DNA from: an uncultured Erysipelotrichales bacterium
Lineage (GTDB): Bacteria > Bacillota_I > Bacilli_A > Erysipelotrichales > Coprobacillaceae
Reading direction: 5' to 3'
NCBI GenBank assembly: GCA_934754755.1
Contig: CAKVJS010000061.1
Span: 1 to 7,066, forward strand
DNA: 7,066 nucleotides
Shown: positions 1 through 5,333 of the stretch, in pieces
Position numbering within the stretch: the stretch's first letter is position 1
Layout: every line of letters starts with the position of its first letter
The notes under the pieces: model-generated
The model's database searches: none
Seen by the model: only the letters and a program-made list of their open reading frames with translations
What the model was told of the DNA's origin: nothing
Program-made: the position numbers and the translations under genes

Positions 1-84
1 ACACTCTACTTTATTATTTCCTAGGCAATACGGACAATATGGTTCATCATCATCGAATTCTTTATCGCAAAATCTACATTTCAT
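1..84 (-). CDS. Zinc-ribbon protein, N-terminal fragment (runs off the left edge)
   Basis: Only the first 28 codons are in the window. They read MKCRFCDKEFDDDEPYCPYC and continue with LGNNKVEC. Cys3/Cys6 and Cys17/Cys20 form two CxxC knuckles 10 residues apart, the layout of a short zinc ribbon as found at the N-terminus of many Gram-positive membrane-anchored or regulatory proteins. The rest of the protein and its function are not visible. The ATG at 84 has AGGTGAG about 5 bases upstream, and two terminator-like hairpins separate it from the preceding gene, so it is probably a separate transcription unit. The reading frame stays open to the window edge. Confidence 0.75.
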   Translation of the reverse strand, partial: MKCRFCDKEFDDDEPYCPYCLGNNKVEC

Positions 85-104
85 TATCTCACCTACCTGT
101 TAGT

Positions 105-115
105 ATCATATCATA
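105..115 (-). promoter_or_regulatory. Possible -10 region for the zinc-ribbon gene
   Basis: Two overlapping TATGAT hexamers (105-110 and 110-115, minus strand) lie about 20-30 bases before the ATG at 84, downstream of an AT/T-rich tract that could act as an UP-like element. No convincing -35 box is seen, so this is weak. Confidence 0.3.
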
Positions 116-126
116 AATATATATAT

Positions 127-149
127 AAAAAAAGCTGTATCCTAATACA
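127..149 (-). terminator. Second weak terminator-like hairpin
   Basis: On the minus strand TGTAT, a TAGG loop and ATACA form a 5-bp stem, followed by GC and seven Ts (127-133). It lies about 35 bases after the palindromic hairpin, so the two may act in tandem before the zinc-ribbon gene. The stem is short and the call is tentative. Confidence 0.4.
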
Positions 150-180
150 CCAACAAATAGTTATAGAACTCTTATACAAC

Positions 181-209
181 CTAAAAAAGGATATATATCC
201 TTTGGTTAG
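181..209 (-). terminator. Terminator-like hairpin after the small membrane protein gene
   Basis: A perfect 18-base palindrome AAAGGATATATATCCTTT (186-203) lies 9 bases after the stop codon. In minus-strand RNA its 3' arm runs into a stretch of six Us (183-188). CTAA and TTAG at the ends can extend the stem past a bulge. The stem is AT-rich and only moderately stable. It could instead be a protein-binding operator. Confidence 0.5.
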
Positions 210-212
210 AAA

Positions 213-497
213 CTAAGATTTTTTATCATTACTATCCTCATCCTCATCGACAACAGTATAGTTTACGTCTATAATATCGTCGTTTTTTGTGGTTTCTTGA
301 TGGGAAGCATTTGAATTTGTATTTTCAAACGTATTATTCTTCTTTTGATGGTATCTATATATTAAATTGCGCACTATGGATATAACCAATAGCAAAGCAA
401 GTAACGTCCACGTAAAAGGGCTTAAAAGTATTTGCATCAACATACTAATAAATACGAATAAAAGCACAATTACAATAACTGCATAAAATAATGGCAT
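213..497 (-). CDS. Small membrane protein with acidic C-terminal tail (hypothetical)
   Basis: I do not recognise a named gene. The 94-residue product has a hydrophobic N-terminal half with two membrane segments (about 4-24 and 28-47, hinged at SPF 26-28). A basic stop-transfer region follows (RNLIYRYHQKK, 43-53), then an Asn-rich linker and an acidic tail DDIIDVNYTVVDEDED (73-88). The basic cluster after the second segment suggests the tail is cytoplasmic. The tail pattern resembles the acidic C-terminus of DnaK and of some DUF4834-type small membrane proteins; this is from memory. The start is well supported: AAGGAG lies 7 bases before the ATG. It follows the XRE gene by 34 bases with no evident promoter and is followed by terminator-like hairpins, so it is likely the last gene of the rapZ-whiA unit. 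Confidence 0.8.
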   Translation of the reverse strand: MPLFYAVIVIVLLFVFISMLMQILLSPFTWTLLALLLVISIVRNLIYRYHQKKNNTFENTNSNASHQETTKNDDIIDVNYTVVDEDEDSNDKKS

Positions 498-531
498 ACT
501 ATATCTCCTTTTTCAACACTATAGCTAGATA

Positions 532-747
532 TTATGAATTAAACGTGAACAGTTCCTTTTCACTTATCGCTAACCCTGCTGCCAACTTTTCTATCGATTG
601 TAAGGAAACATTACGTGTCCCTCGTTCTACATCTGAAATATAATTTTTGGATAACCGGCAGCGAAATCCTAATTCCTCTTGCGAAATGTGTTGCATCATA
701 CGCAATTCTCTAACTCTTCTACCAAATCGAATCTCAATTTTTTCCAT
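532..747 (-). CDS. XRE-family helix-turn-helix regulator (restriction-controller-like)
   Basis: This 71-residue protein is almost entirely one helix-turn-helix domain (about 8-62). The recognition region is SQEELGFRCRLSKNYISDVE (22-41), followed by RGTRNVSLQSIEKLA. The NYISDVERGTRNVSL pattern closely resembles controller (C) proteins of restriction-modification systems, though stand-alone regulators also have it. It is probably a cytoplasmic dimeric DNA-binding protein; its target is unknown. I chose ATG at 747 because GGAGAG (756-761) lies 8 bases upstream. An in-frame GTG at 756 overlaps that site and is unlikely. The gene overlaps the end of whiA by 14 bases, so the two are probably translationally coupled. 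No restriction or methylase gene is in the window. The next gene starts 34 bases downstream. Confidence 0.85.
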   Translation of the reverse strand: MEKIEIRFGRRVRELRMMQHISQEELGFRCRLSKNYISDVERGTRNVSLQSIEKLAAGLAISEKELFTFNS

Positions 748-1699
748 ACTTTTCACTCTCCATCAAACGAAGACGATTTGCCTCTTTTTTTATCTTTTGT
801 AGATGGCGATGCAATCCTGATTTACTAATCGTTTGACCCGTATTATTCATATATAAGGTACTTAATTCTAGCAAGCTACACTCTGGATATTGTAAACGAA
901 GCAAAGCCACCTGATGCGTTTTTTCATCCAAGACTTGTAATCCCGCAAACATTTCTATCGTATGTATGTTTTCAATTTGTTCATTAGCTGTCGTTAGTGT
1001 TTTGACTTCATTGGCAATATCGCAATTATTCCATCGATTTACGGTATTGGACATGGTCCGATCAATGCGCGTTCCTTCAAAATTCAAAACCGATTGACTC
1101 GCACCAATAGATCGTAAGAAGTCACCTATTTTTTCCGATGACTTAACATATACAACATAGCGACTACGACGCTTAATCATTTTAGCGGGTAAAGAAAATT
1201 GTTGCATAATCGATTGTACAAATACAGCCAACGACTCTTCATGAATTGATAACTCCAAATGATAATTTGGTGTAATGGGGTCATTTACACTCCCACAAGC
1301 TAGAAATATACCTGCCAAATAAGCTCTTTTGCAACATTCCTTAGCTAATAATTGCTTATCAGGATGATCCTTAATTCCCGTCAAAGATAATAAAGACAAA
1401 TCTTCTAATATTCCTTTGGCCTTAGAAATTCGTAAAATATAAACATTATTCTTCTTTAGTTTCATTTTTCGTGATACAACGAAACTGATTTCTGGCTGAT
1501 ATAAATATTTTAATAATTTATGTATTTTTGAAGCAATCTTAGCATTTTCGGTTCTAACAGTAATTGTTAGGCCTTGTTTATTTACAGATAGGGTCCCATT
1601 AATTTTTAAAATAGCTGCCAACATCGCCTTACTACAACAGCTATCAAAATCATTAAAGACGACTTCTTCTTTAACCCTTCTAGAAAACGATACTTTCAT
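734..1699 (-). CDS. whiA: DNA-binding protein WhiA
   Basis: WhiA is a conserved Gram-positive protein with a degenerate LAGLIDADG homing-endonuclease fold and a C-terminal helix-turn-helix. It is a sporulation regulator in Streptomyces and affects division and chromosome segregation in Bacillus. The 321-residue product shows the LAGLIDADG-like stretch LAGIFLACGSVNDP (128-141), with the endonuclease acidic residues replaced, then NRWNNCDIAN (221-230), the typical WhiA linker, and the helix-turn-helix at about 274-312 containing ISKSGLHRHLQKI. The only reasonable start is ATG at 1699, inside the end of rapZ. No clear ribosome site precedes it (the best is a weak GGGA 11 bases away), so it may be translated by coupling to rapZ. 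Its own last codons contain the ribosome site and start of the next gene. Confidence 0.95.
   Translation of the reverse strand: MKVSFSRRVKEEVVFNDFDSCCSKAMLAAILKINGTLSVNKQGLTITVRTENAKIASKIHKLLKYLYQPEISFVVSRKMKLKKNNVYILRISKAKGILEDLSLLSLTGIKDHPDKQLLAKECCKRAYLAGIFLACGSVNDPITPNYHLELSIHEESLAVFVQSIMQQFSLPAKMIKRRSRYVVYVKSSEKIGDFLRSIGASQSVLNFEGTRIDRTMSNTVNRWNNCDIANEVKTLTTANEQIENIHTIEMFAGLQVLDEKTHQVALLRLQYPECSLLELSTLYMNNTGQTISKSGLHRHLQKIKKEANRLRLMESEKYGKN
756..761 (-). promoter_or_regulatory. Ribosome binding site deciding the XRE gene start
   Basis: GGAGAG lies inside the last codons of whiA, 8 bases before ATG at 747. The GTG at 756 would share its first base with this site, so the ATG is the likely start. 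Confidence 0.7.
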
Positions 1700-2546
1700 C
1701 AGTTCGAATATCCCGATGCAAACTACGAACTTGATATATATAGCGGTACTTTTCCGTTAAGTAATTAGCAATCGAAACGGAGCGATGTTGTCCACCCGTA
1801 CAACCAATTCCTATAGCTAAATGCATCCGACCTTCCTGTTCATATTTTTGTAAGGAATAGTCTAAAAAAGGCACTAACCTTTTTATATATTCCTGTGTCT
1901 CGTCCTTACTCATAACATAATTATATACCGGTTTATCATTTCCACTCTGATTACGAAGAGTATCTATGTAAAAGGGATTTGGTAAAAAACGGACATCAAA
2001 TAGTAAATCTACATCCTTGGGAATTCCATATTTATAACCAAAAGAAATGAAACTTACCCGAAAGGCATTGCTTGAACCATGATAGAAATGTTGTTCCAAA
2101 AAATCTTGAAATCTAGCCAATGTTAAAGTTGTTGTATCTAAAAATATATTCGCTAATTGTGATACGGGAGAGGCAATACTTCTTTCAATCTGGATGGCCT
2201 CTGATAGAGAAGATACTTGGTTAGCGATTAAGAGTGGATGTGATCTTCTTGTCGCCTTATACCTTTGAATTAGCATCTCATCGCTACACTCTAAATAAAC
2301 TACGGTTAAAGAAATCCAATCCATATTGGAAAGAACCCGTACCGCCTCCATTGCATTTTCTATTTCTACGGCCATAGCAACCTTTTGATATTGTGTTTCT
2401 GTCTTTAATAATTGTCCAAAGGCATTTAACAGAGCCACCGGATAGTTATCAATACAACTAAACTGTAAATTTTCGAAAACCGCCATAGCACAAGTTTTCC
2501 CTGCTCCAGACATGCCAGTAACAATAACAACCTCTTTCGTATCCAT
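1680..2546 (-). CDS. rapZ: RapZ/YvcJ family nucleotide-binding regulator
   Basis: RapZ proteins bind nucleotides. In E. coli RapZ is an RNA-binding adaptor that controls glucosamine-6-phosphate synthase through small RNAs; in B. subtilis the homologue YvcJ is linked to competence and hydrolyses nucleotides, and its exact role in Gram-positives is unclear. The 288-residue product has a P-loop GMSGAGKT (11-18), CIDNYP (31-36; the family usually has CVDNLP), YLECSD (84-89) followed by RYKATRRSHPL (95-105), and the C-terminal domain with SFGYKYGIP (168-176), DVRFLPNPF (184-192) and GCTGGQHRSV (248-257). The ATG start has GAGGTG 5 bases upstream. It has its own candidate promoter after the trxB terminator. 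Its 3' end overlaps whiA by 20 bases; the yvcK/glmR gene that usually follows it is absent. Confidence 0.95.
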   Translation of the reverse strand: MDTKEVVIVTGMSGAGKTCAMAVFENLQFSCIDNYPVALLNAFGQLLKTETQYQKVAMAVEIENAMEAVRVLSNMDWISLTVVYLECSDEMLIQRYKATRRSHPLLIANQVSSLSEAIQIERSIASPVSQLANIFLDTTTLTLARFQDFLEQHFYHGSSNAFRVSFISFGYKYGIPKDVDLLFDVRFLPNPFYIDTLRNQSGNDKPVYNYVMSKDETQEYIKRLVPFLDYSLQKYEQEGRMHLAIGIGCTGGQHRSVSIANYLTEKYRYIYQVRSLHRDIRTDESIVF

Positions 2547-2565
2547 ATCCTCACCTCACTTATTT

Positions 2566-2574
2566 ATTGTACCA
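2566..2574 (-). promoter_or_regulatory. Extended -10 element upstream of rapZ
   Basis: TGGTACAAT on the minus strand is an extended -10 box (TACAAT at 2566-2571). No good -35 hexamer sits at the right distance. Transcription would start near 2559, leaving a leader of about 12 bases before the rapZ ATG that still includes its GAGGTG ribosome site. The rest of the 114-base gap holds the trxB terminator and nothing else I can identify. Confidence 0.45.
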
Positions 2575-2610
2575 AATAATTCATTTTTAATGTATCTTTA
2601 TTTGTCATAT

Positions 2611-2649
2611 AAAAAATAGAGATCACAAATAGTATATCATGTATCTCTA
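2611..2649 (-). terminator. Rho-independent terminator after trxB
   Basis: On the minus strand TAGAGAT (2643-2649) pairs with ATCTCTA (2617-2623), and a further ACA/TGT with one bulged G extends the stem inward. Six Ts follow directly (2611-2616). It starts 11 bases after the trxB stop codon. On the plus strand no T-run follows, so it acts in one direction. Confidence 0.75.
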
Positions 2650-2660
2650 CTTATATTGTC

Positions 2661-3569
2661 TCAATTTTTTAGGCTAACAGCCATTTCTTGACCCGCAATA
2701 GCACCATCATTAGTGGCTGTAACAACTTGTCGTAAATCCTTTTGGCGGACATCCCCCGCCGCATAAATACCGGCAACTTTTGTTTGCATCTTATCATTTG
2801 TTTCAATATAACCTCGAGTATCGGTAATACCTAGGTCCATAACAAAATGTGTAATTGGATCTAAGCCAATAAAAGGGAAAATAGCTCGTACTGCTATTTC
2901 TTCTATAGCGCCTGTTTTGGAATCTTCAATACCAATCCCCTCAACTCTTGTTTCACCTATAATATGGTGTGGTTTACGTAAAAAATGAACTTGTATTTTA
3001 TCATTTTGTAAAATCTTTTTTTGTACAATTTCATCCGCCCGAAATACATCCCGACGAACAATGATATGTACTTTAGAAACAAATTTCGTTAAATAGTCAG
3101 CTTCCTCTAAGGCAGAATTACCACCACCGATGACAGCAACTTCTTGATTTTTAAAGAAGGGTCCATCACAAACAGCACAGTACGATATACCTTTTCCAGT
3201 TAGTCGATCTTCATTATCTAAATGCATTTTACGTTCTTTGGTTCCCGATGCAATTAACACTAACTTACCTTGGTATTTCTTTCCATCTGTTGTAGTGATT
3301 TCTTGATGATCTATATTATGTTGGACGTGTGCTACTTCCCCATAGGTATGAGTTCCACCAAACGAAAAAGCATGTTCGTACATTTGATAGGCCAATTCTG
3401 GTCCACTTACTTTTTTAATCCCAGGCCAGTTTTCTACTTCGGCACTTACATTTAATTTCCCACCTGGCGCACCGGATTCTAATACTAATACTTGTGCACC
3501 GGCACGGGATGCATACAAACAAGCCGTCAGTCCTGCTGGCCCAGCACCAATAATAATAATATCGTACAT
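2661..3569 (-). CDS. trxB: Thioredoxin-disulfide reductase
   Basis: This FAD enzyme reduces thioredoxin with NADPH in the cytoplasm. The 302-residue product has the FAD fold GAGPAG (8-13), GAPGGKLN (33-40) and ENWPG (46-50). The redox-active pair is CAVC (131-134) followed by DG. The NADPH site has GGGNSA (148-153) and VRRDVFRA (171-178), whose two arginines are the usual 2'-phosphate contacts; the family His before them is Val here. The second FAD contact is GIYAAGDVR (267-275). With the NADPH arginines present, a normal NADPH-dependent TrxB is more likely than the ferredoxin-dependent or FNR-like relatives. ATG has AGGAGG 7 bases upstream, lying within the last codons of ppaX, and the gap is 3 bases. 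A terminator follows 11 bases after the stop, so ppaX and trxB form a unit. Confidence 0.97.
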   Translation of the reverse strand: MYDIIIIGAGPAGLTACLYASRAGAQVLVLESGAPGGKLNVSAEVENWPGIKKVSGPELAYQMYEHAFSFGGTHTYGEVAHVQHNIDHQEITTTDGKKYQGKLVLIASGTKERKMHLDNEDRLTGKGISYCAVCDGPFFKNQEVAVIGGGNSALEEADYLTKFVSKVHIIVRRDVFRADEIVQKKILQNDKIQVHFLRKPHHIIGETRVEGIGIEDSKTGAIEEIAVRAIFPFIGLDPITHFVMDLGITDTRGYIETNDKMQTKVAGIYAAGDVRQKDLRQVVTATNDGAIAGQEMAVSLKN

Positions 3570-3572
3570 CTT

Positions 3573-4223
3573 TTATCCTCCTAAAGTGTCTACAAAGTGT
3601 ATCACATCGCTCATAGTATCCAGCAATATATCCGGTTGTAATGCTTGCATAGCAGCATATCCTTTGGTTGCCCATTTGACAGCTCCCGTATAGATTCCCG
3701 CATTTTTACCAGCTTCAATATCACTTACATTATCGCCAATCATAATTGCCCGATCAACCTGTAAAATTTTCATCGCCTTAATAACCCCTTCTGGATCCGG
3801 CTTTACTTTTGTTACATCTTCCAAAGTTAAAACTGTTTCAAAGTAGGGGAGTAAGTCGAATTGTTGCAACCCAAGTACCGCTGTTTCCTTTGCCTTAGTT
3901 GTTACAACAGCTAAGGGATATCCCTTTTGCTTGGCCATTTGTAAGGTCTCTAACACATCGGGATACAGCTTGATCTCCTCTTTTTGATGTCGAATACTAA
4001 AATCTCGATAGTCTTTAAAAATAGTTTCTACCTGATCCGCTGGAAAGTATCTTTCTAATGTAACAAATAGGGAAGGTCCTAAGAAAGTAAAAAATTCCTC
4101 TTGTTCTAAGACATAGTCTGGGCGATATTTAGTAAAAACATAATGAAATGCTCGATAAATAAGACTCTCTGTATCTAATAGTGTGCCATCCAAATCAAAT
4201 AATATTCCTATATTTTTCTTCAT
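3573..4223 (-). CDS. ppaX: Pyrophosphatase PpaX (HAD superfamily)
   Basis: This cytoplasmic HAD-family phosphohydrolase most likely hydrolyses the pyrophosphate that HPr kinase/phosphorylase makes when it dephosphorylates P-Ser-HPr, pulling that reaction forward. HAD motif I is DLDGT (10-14), the cap domain spans about 18-85 with GPSL at 49-52, motif II is VVTTK (106-110), the motif III Lys is in KPDP (141-144), and motif IV is GDNVSD (163-168). The run GKNAG (172-176) followed by a KG...QPD...MSD pattern matches Bacillus PpaX as I remember it, and 216 residues is the B. subtilis length. I chose ATG at 4223 because GGAGG lies 5 bases upstream. A longer frame opening at 4271 would run through the promoter. 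The last codons contain the AGGAGG used by trxB. A general phosphoglycolate-type phosphatase is the alternative, but the hprK-lgt context favours PpaX. Confidence 0.9.
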   Translation of the reverse strand: MKKNIGILFDLDGTLLDTESLIYRAFHYVFTKYRPDYVLEQEEFFTFLGPSLFVTLERYFPADQVETIFKDYRDFSIRHQKEEIKLYPDVLETLQMAKQKGYPLAVVTTKAKETAVLGLQQFDLLPYFETVLTLEDVTKVKPDPEGVIKAMKILQVDRAIMIGDNVSDIEAGKNAGIYTGAVKWATKGYAAMQALQPDILLDTMSDVIHFVDTLGG

Positions 4224-4228
4224 TTTTG

Positions 4229-4233
4229 CCTCC
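4229..4233 (-). promoter_or_regulatory. Ribosome binding site deciding the ppaX start
   Basis: GGAGG followed by CAAAA and ATG at 4223. This gives a 216-residue protein beginning MKKNIGILFDLDGT, which fits the HAD family. In-frame upstream ATGs lack such a site. Confidence 0.8.
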
Positions 4234-4247
4234 ATCACTTTAGTTAT

Positions 4248-4275
4248 AGTATAACAAATAACAGCTAACAAACAA
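4248..4275 (-). promoter_or_regulatory. Promoter for ppaX-trxB
   Basis: On the minus strand TTGTTT (4270-4275), a 16-base spacer and TATACT (4248-4253) form a sigma-A type promoter. TG one base before the -10 hexamer (4255-4256) makes it an extended -10 box. Predicted start of transcription is near 4241, about 18 bases before the chosen ppaX ATG. This also argues against a longer ppaX start at 4271, whose first codons would overlap the -35 box. It is a prediction from sequence only. Confidence 0.6.
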
Positions 4276-4286
4276 AAGAAAAAGAA

Positions 4287-4484
4287 TTATAATGTCATAT
4301 ACACACGAGTAGCAACCCGTGAGCACATATAGTTATATATAAATCCGACTATTTCACCAGCTACCGTCCCCGAAACCACACCGACGATGAGAGCTCGACG
4401 AGTATTACTTCTTGCGCAATGTAAACCAATGCCATTATTTGTGGCTATTTTTAGTCCATTATATATAAGTATATTTTTTTTCAA
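4287..4484 (-). CDS. Small glycine-zipper membrane protein (hypothetical, TTG start)
   Basis: I do not recognise a family. The 65-residue product starts at TTG, supported by AGGATGTG 5 bases upstream (4490-4497). The N-terminal third is polar with basic residues (MKKN..., SNTRR at 26-30). A single hydrophobic segment follows at about 31-52. It has glycines at 35, 39, 43 and 47, a regular GxxxGxxxGxxxG pattern that lets helices pack face to face in membranes; Glu44 sits inside it. Cys23 and Cys54 flank the segment. It lies 32 bases after lgt and before the ppaX promoter, so it would be the last gene of the uvrA-hprK-lgt transcript. A small membrane protein, a glycine-zipper peptide such as a bacteriocin or toxin-like peptide, or a decayed remnant are all possible. 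There is no double-glycine leader or signal peptidase site. Coding status is moderately supported. Confidence 0.5.
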   Translation of the reverse strand: MKKNILIYNGLKIATNNGIGLHCARSNTRRALIVGVVSGTVAGEIVGFIYNYMCSRVATRVYMTL

Positions 4485-4494
4485 AGTATCACAT

Positions 4495-4516
4495 CCTATT
4501 GCAATATATGCAATGG
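4495..4516 (-). promoter_or_regulatory. Intercistronic hairpin between lgt and the 65-residue ORF
   Basis: ATTGCA and TGCAAT (4498-4503 and 4509-4514) form a perfect 6-bp stem with a 5-base loop. After one bulged A, two more G-C pairs (4495-4496 with 4515-4516) extend it into the AGGATGTG ribosome site of the small ORF. No U-tract follows, so it is not a rho-independent terminator. It may partly hide the ribosome site or mark an mRNA end. The fold is seen in the sequence; the role is inferred. Confidence 0.45.
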
Positions 4517-5329
4517 TTATTTGTATTGTCGCCTATTTTGTATCGTTCGTCCCTTTTGATAGCACCAAACGCATCCAACAACACCTACAATAACAAAGGC
4601 AACCGAAGTGATCTGGGCCATTTTTAATCCTAGGAAAAACAAGCTATCGCTACGCATTCCTTCTACCCAAAAGCGGGTAATACCATACCAAATAAAGTAG
4701 CTATAAAATAGTGTTCCTTGTTTTCTCTGGAATTTACGAATCAGGAAATAAATAAGTAGAAATCCAATTACATTTAACACGGATTCATATAGAAAGGTAG
4801 GTTGGTAATAATGCCCCATGATATGCATTCTACGGATAATGATTTCAGGGATATATAAATTTCTTAGATGTTCCAAACTGACAACATTTCCATAGGCTTC
4901 CTGATTGAAGAAATTTCCCCATCTACCTAATGCTTGCGCCAGTAAAACACCCGGTAATATAGCATCTCCCGCTTCTAGGAAGGCAATTTTTTTGCGTTTA
5001 AAAAATGACCAACTATAAATTAGCCCAGCAATTATACCCCCTTGGATCGCAAGTCCACCATTACGGATATTAAAAATACCCATTAAATCATACCGATAAA
5101 TCTCATTAAACATAAAAATAACATACCAAATGCGGGCTCCGACAACCCCGACTAATAAAACGCCGAAGAAATAATCCGATAATATTTCTGCATTATAGCC
5201 CCGCTTCTTAAATGTCCTAGCTGCTATTAGATATGCGATATAAGCCCCGACAATGATACAGATGGCATACCACTGAATCGATAGTGGACCGAATGAAATA
5301 ACCGTTTTACTATTTGGAAATAAAGCCAT
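4517..5329 (-). CDS. lgt: Prolipoprotein diacylglyceryl transferase
   Basis: Lgt moves a diacylglyceryl group from phosphatidylglycerol to the lipobox Cys of prolipoproteins, the first step of lipoprotein maturation, in the cytoplasmic membrane. The 270-residue product is strongly hydrophobic with about seven membrane segments (for example about 15-36, 52-74, 93-110, 177-197, 205-220 and 237-256). The Lgt signature GRWGNFFNQEAYG is at 135-147, GARIWYVIF at 64-72, and RFWVEGMR at 219-226 carries the two conserved arginines. One variation is the sequence AIQGGIIAG at 94-102. The position that is His in E. coli Lgt (reported as H103) and, as I recall, in B. subtilis is Gln96 here. The ATG start has AAGGAG 7 bases upstream, overlapping the hprK stop codon. 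Placement between hprK and ppaX is as in Bacillus. Confidence 0.97.
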   Translation of the reverse strand: MALFPNSKTVISFGPLSIQWYAICIIVGAYIAYLIAARTFKKRGYNAEILSDYFFGVLLVGVVGARIWYVIFMFNEIYRYDLMGIFNIRNGGLAIQGGIIAGLIYSWSFFKRKKIAFLEAGDAILPGVLLAQALGRWGNFFNQEAYGNVVSLEHLRNLYIPEIIIRRMHIMGHYYQPTFLYESVLNVIGFLLIYFLIRKFQRKQGTLFYSYFIWYGITRFWVEGMRSDSLFFLGLKMAQITSVAFVIVGVVGCVWCYQKGRTIQNRRQYK

Positions 5330-5333
5330 ACTA

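Noticed and set aside
3270..3455. Plus-strand ORF of 61 codons
   Set aside because: It lies wholly inside trxB on the opposite strand, has no ribosome site and resembles no family; it is a shadow.
3415..3675. Minus-strand ORF of 86 codons rich in Cys, Tyr and Arg
   Set aside because: It is the alternative frame across the ppaX-trxB junction; both real genes explain the sequence fully.
4224..4271. Sixteen-residue N-terminal extension of ppaX
   Set aside because: It would overlap the promoter, and GGAGG points to the ATG at 4223, which gives the family length of 216 residues.
4304..4321. Stable hairpin (CACGGGT, TGCT loop, ACTCGTG) as a terminator
   Set aside because: It lies inside the small ORF and no U-tract follows directly; the T-rich stretch is about 14 bases further on.
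4387..4593. Plus-strand ORF of 68 codons
   Set aside because: It is antisense to the end of lgt and the small ORF, with no supporting ribosome site.
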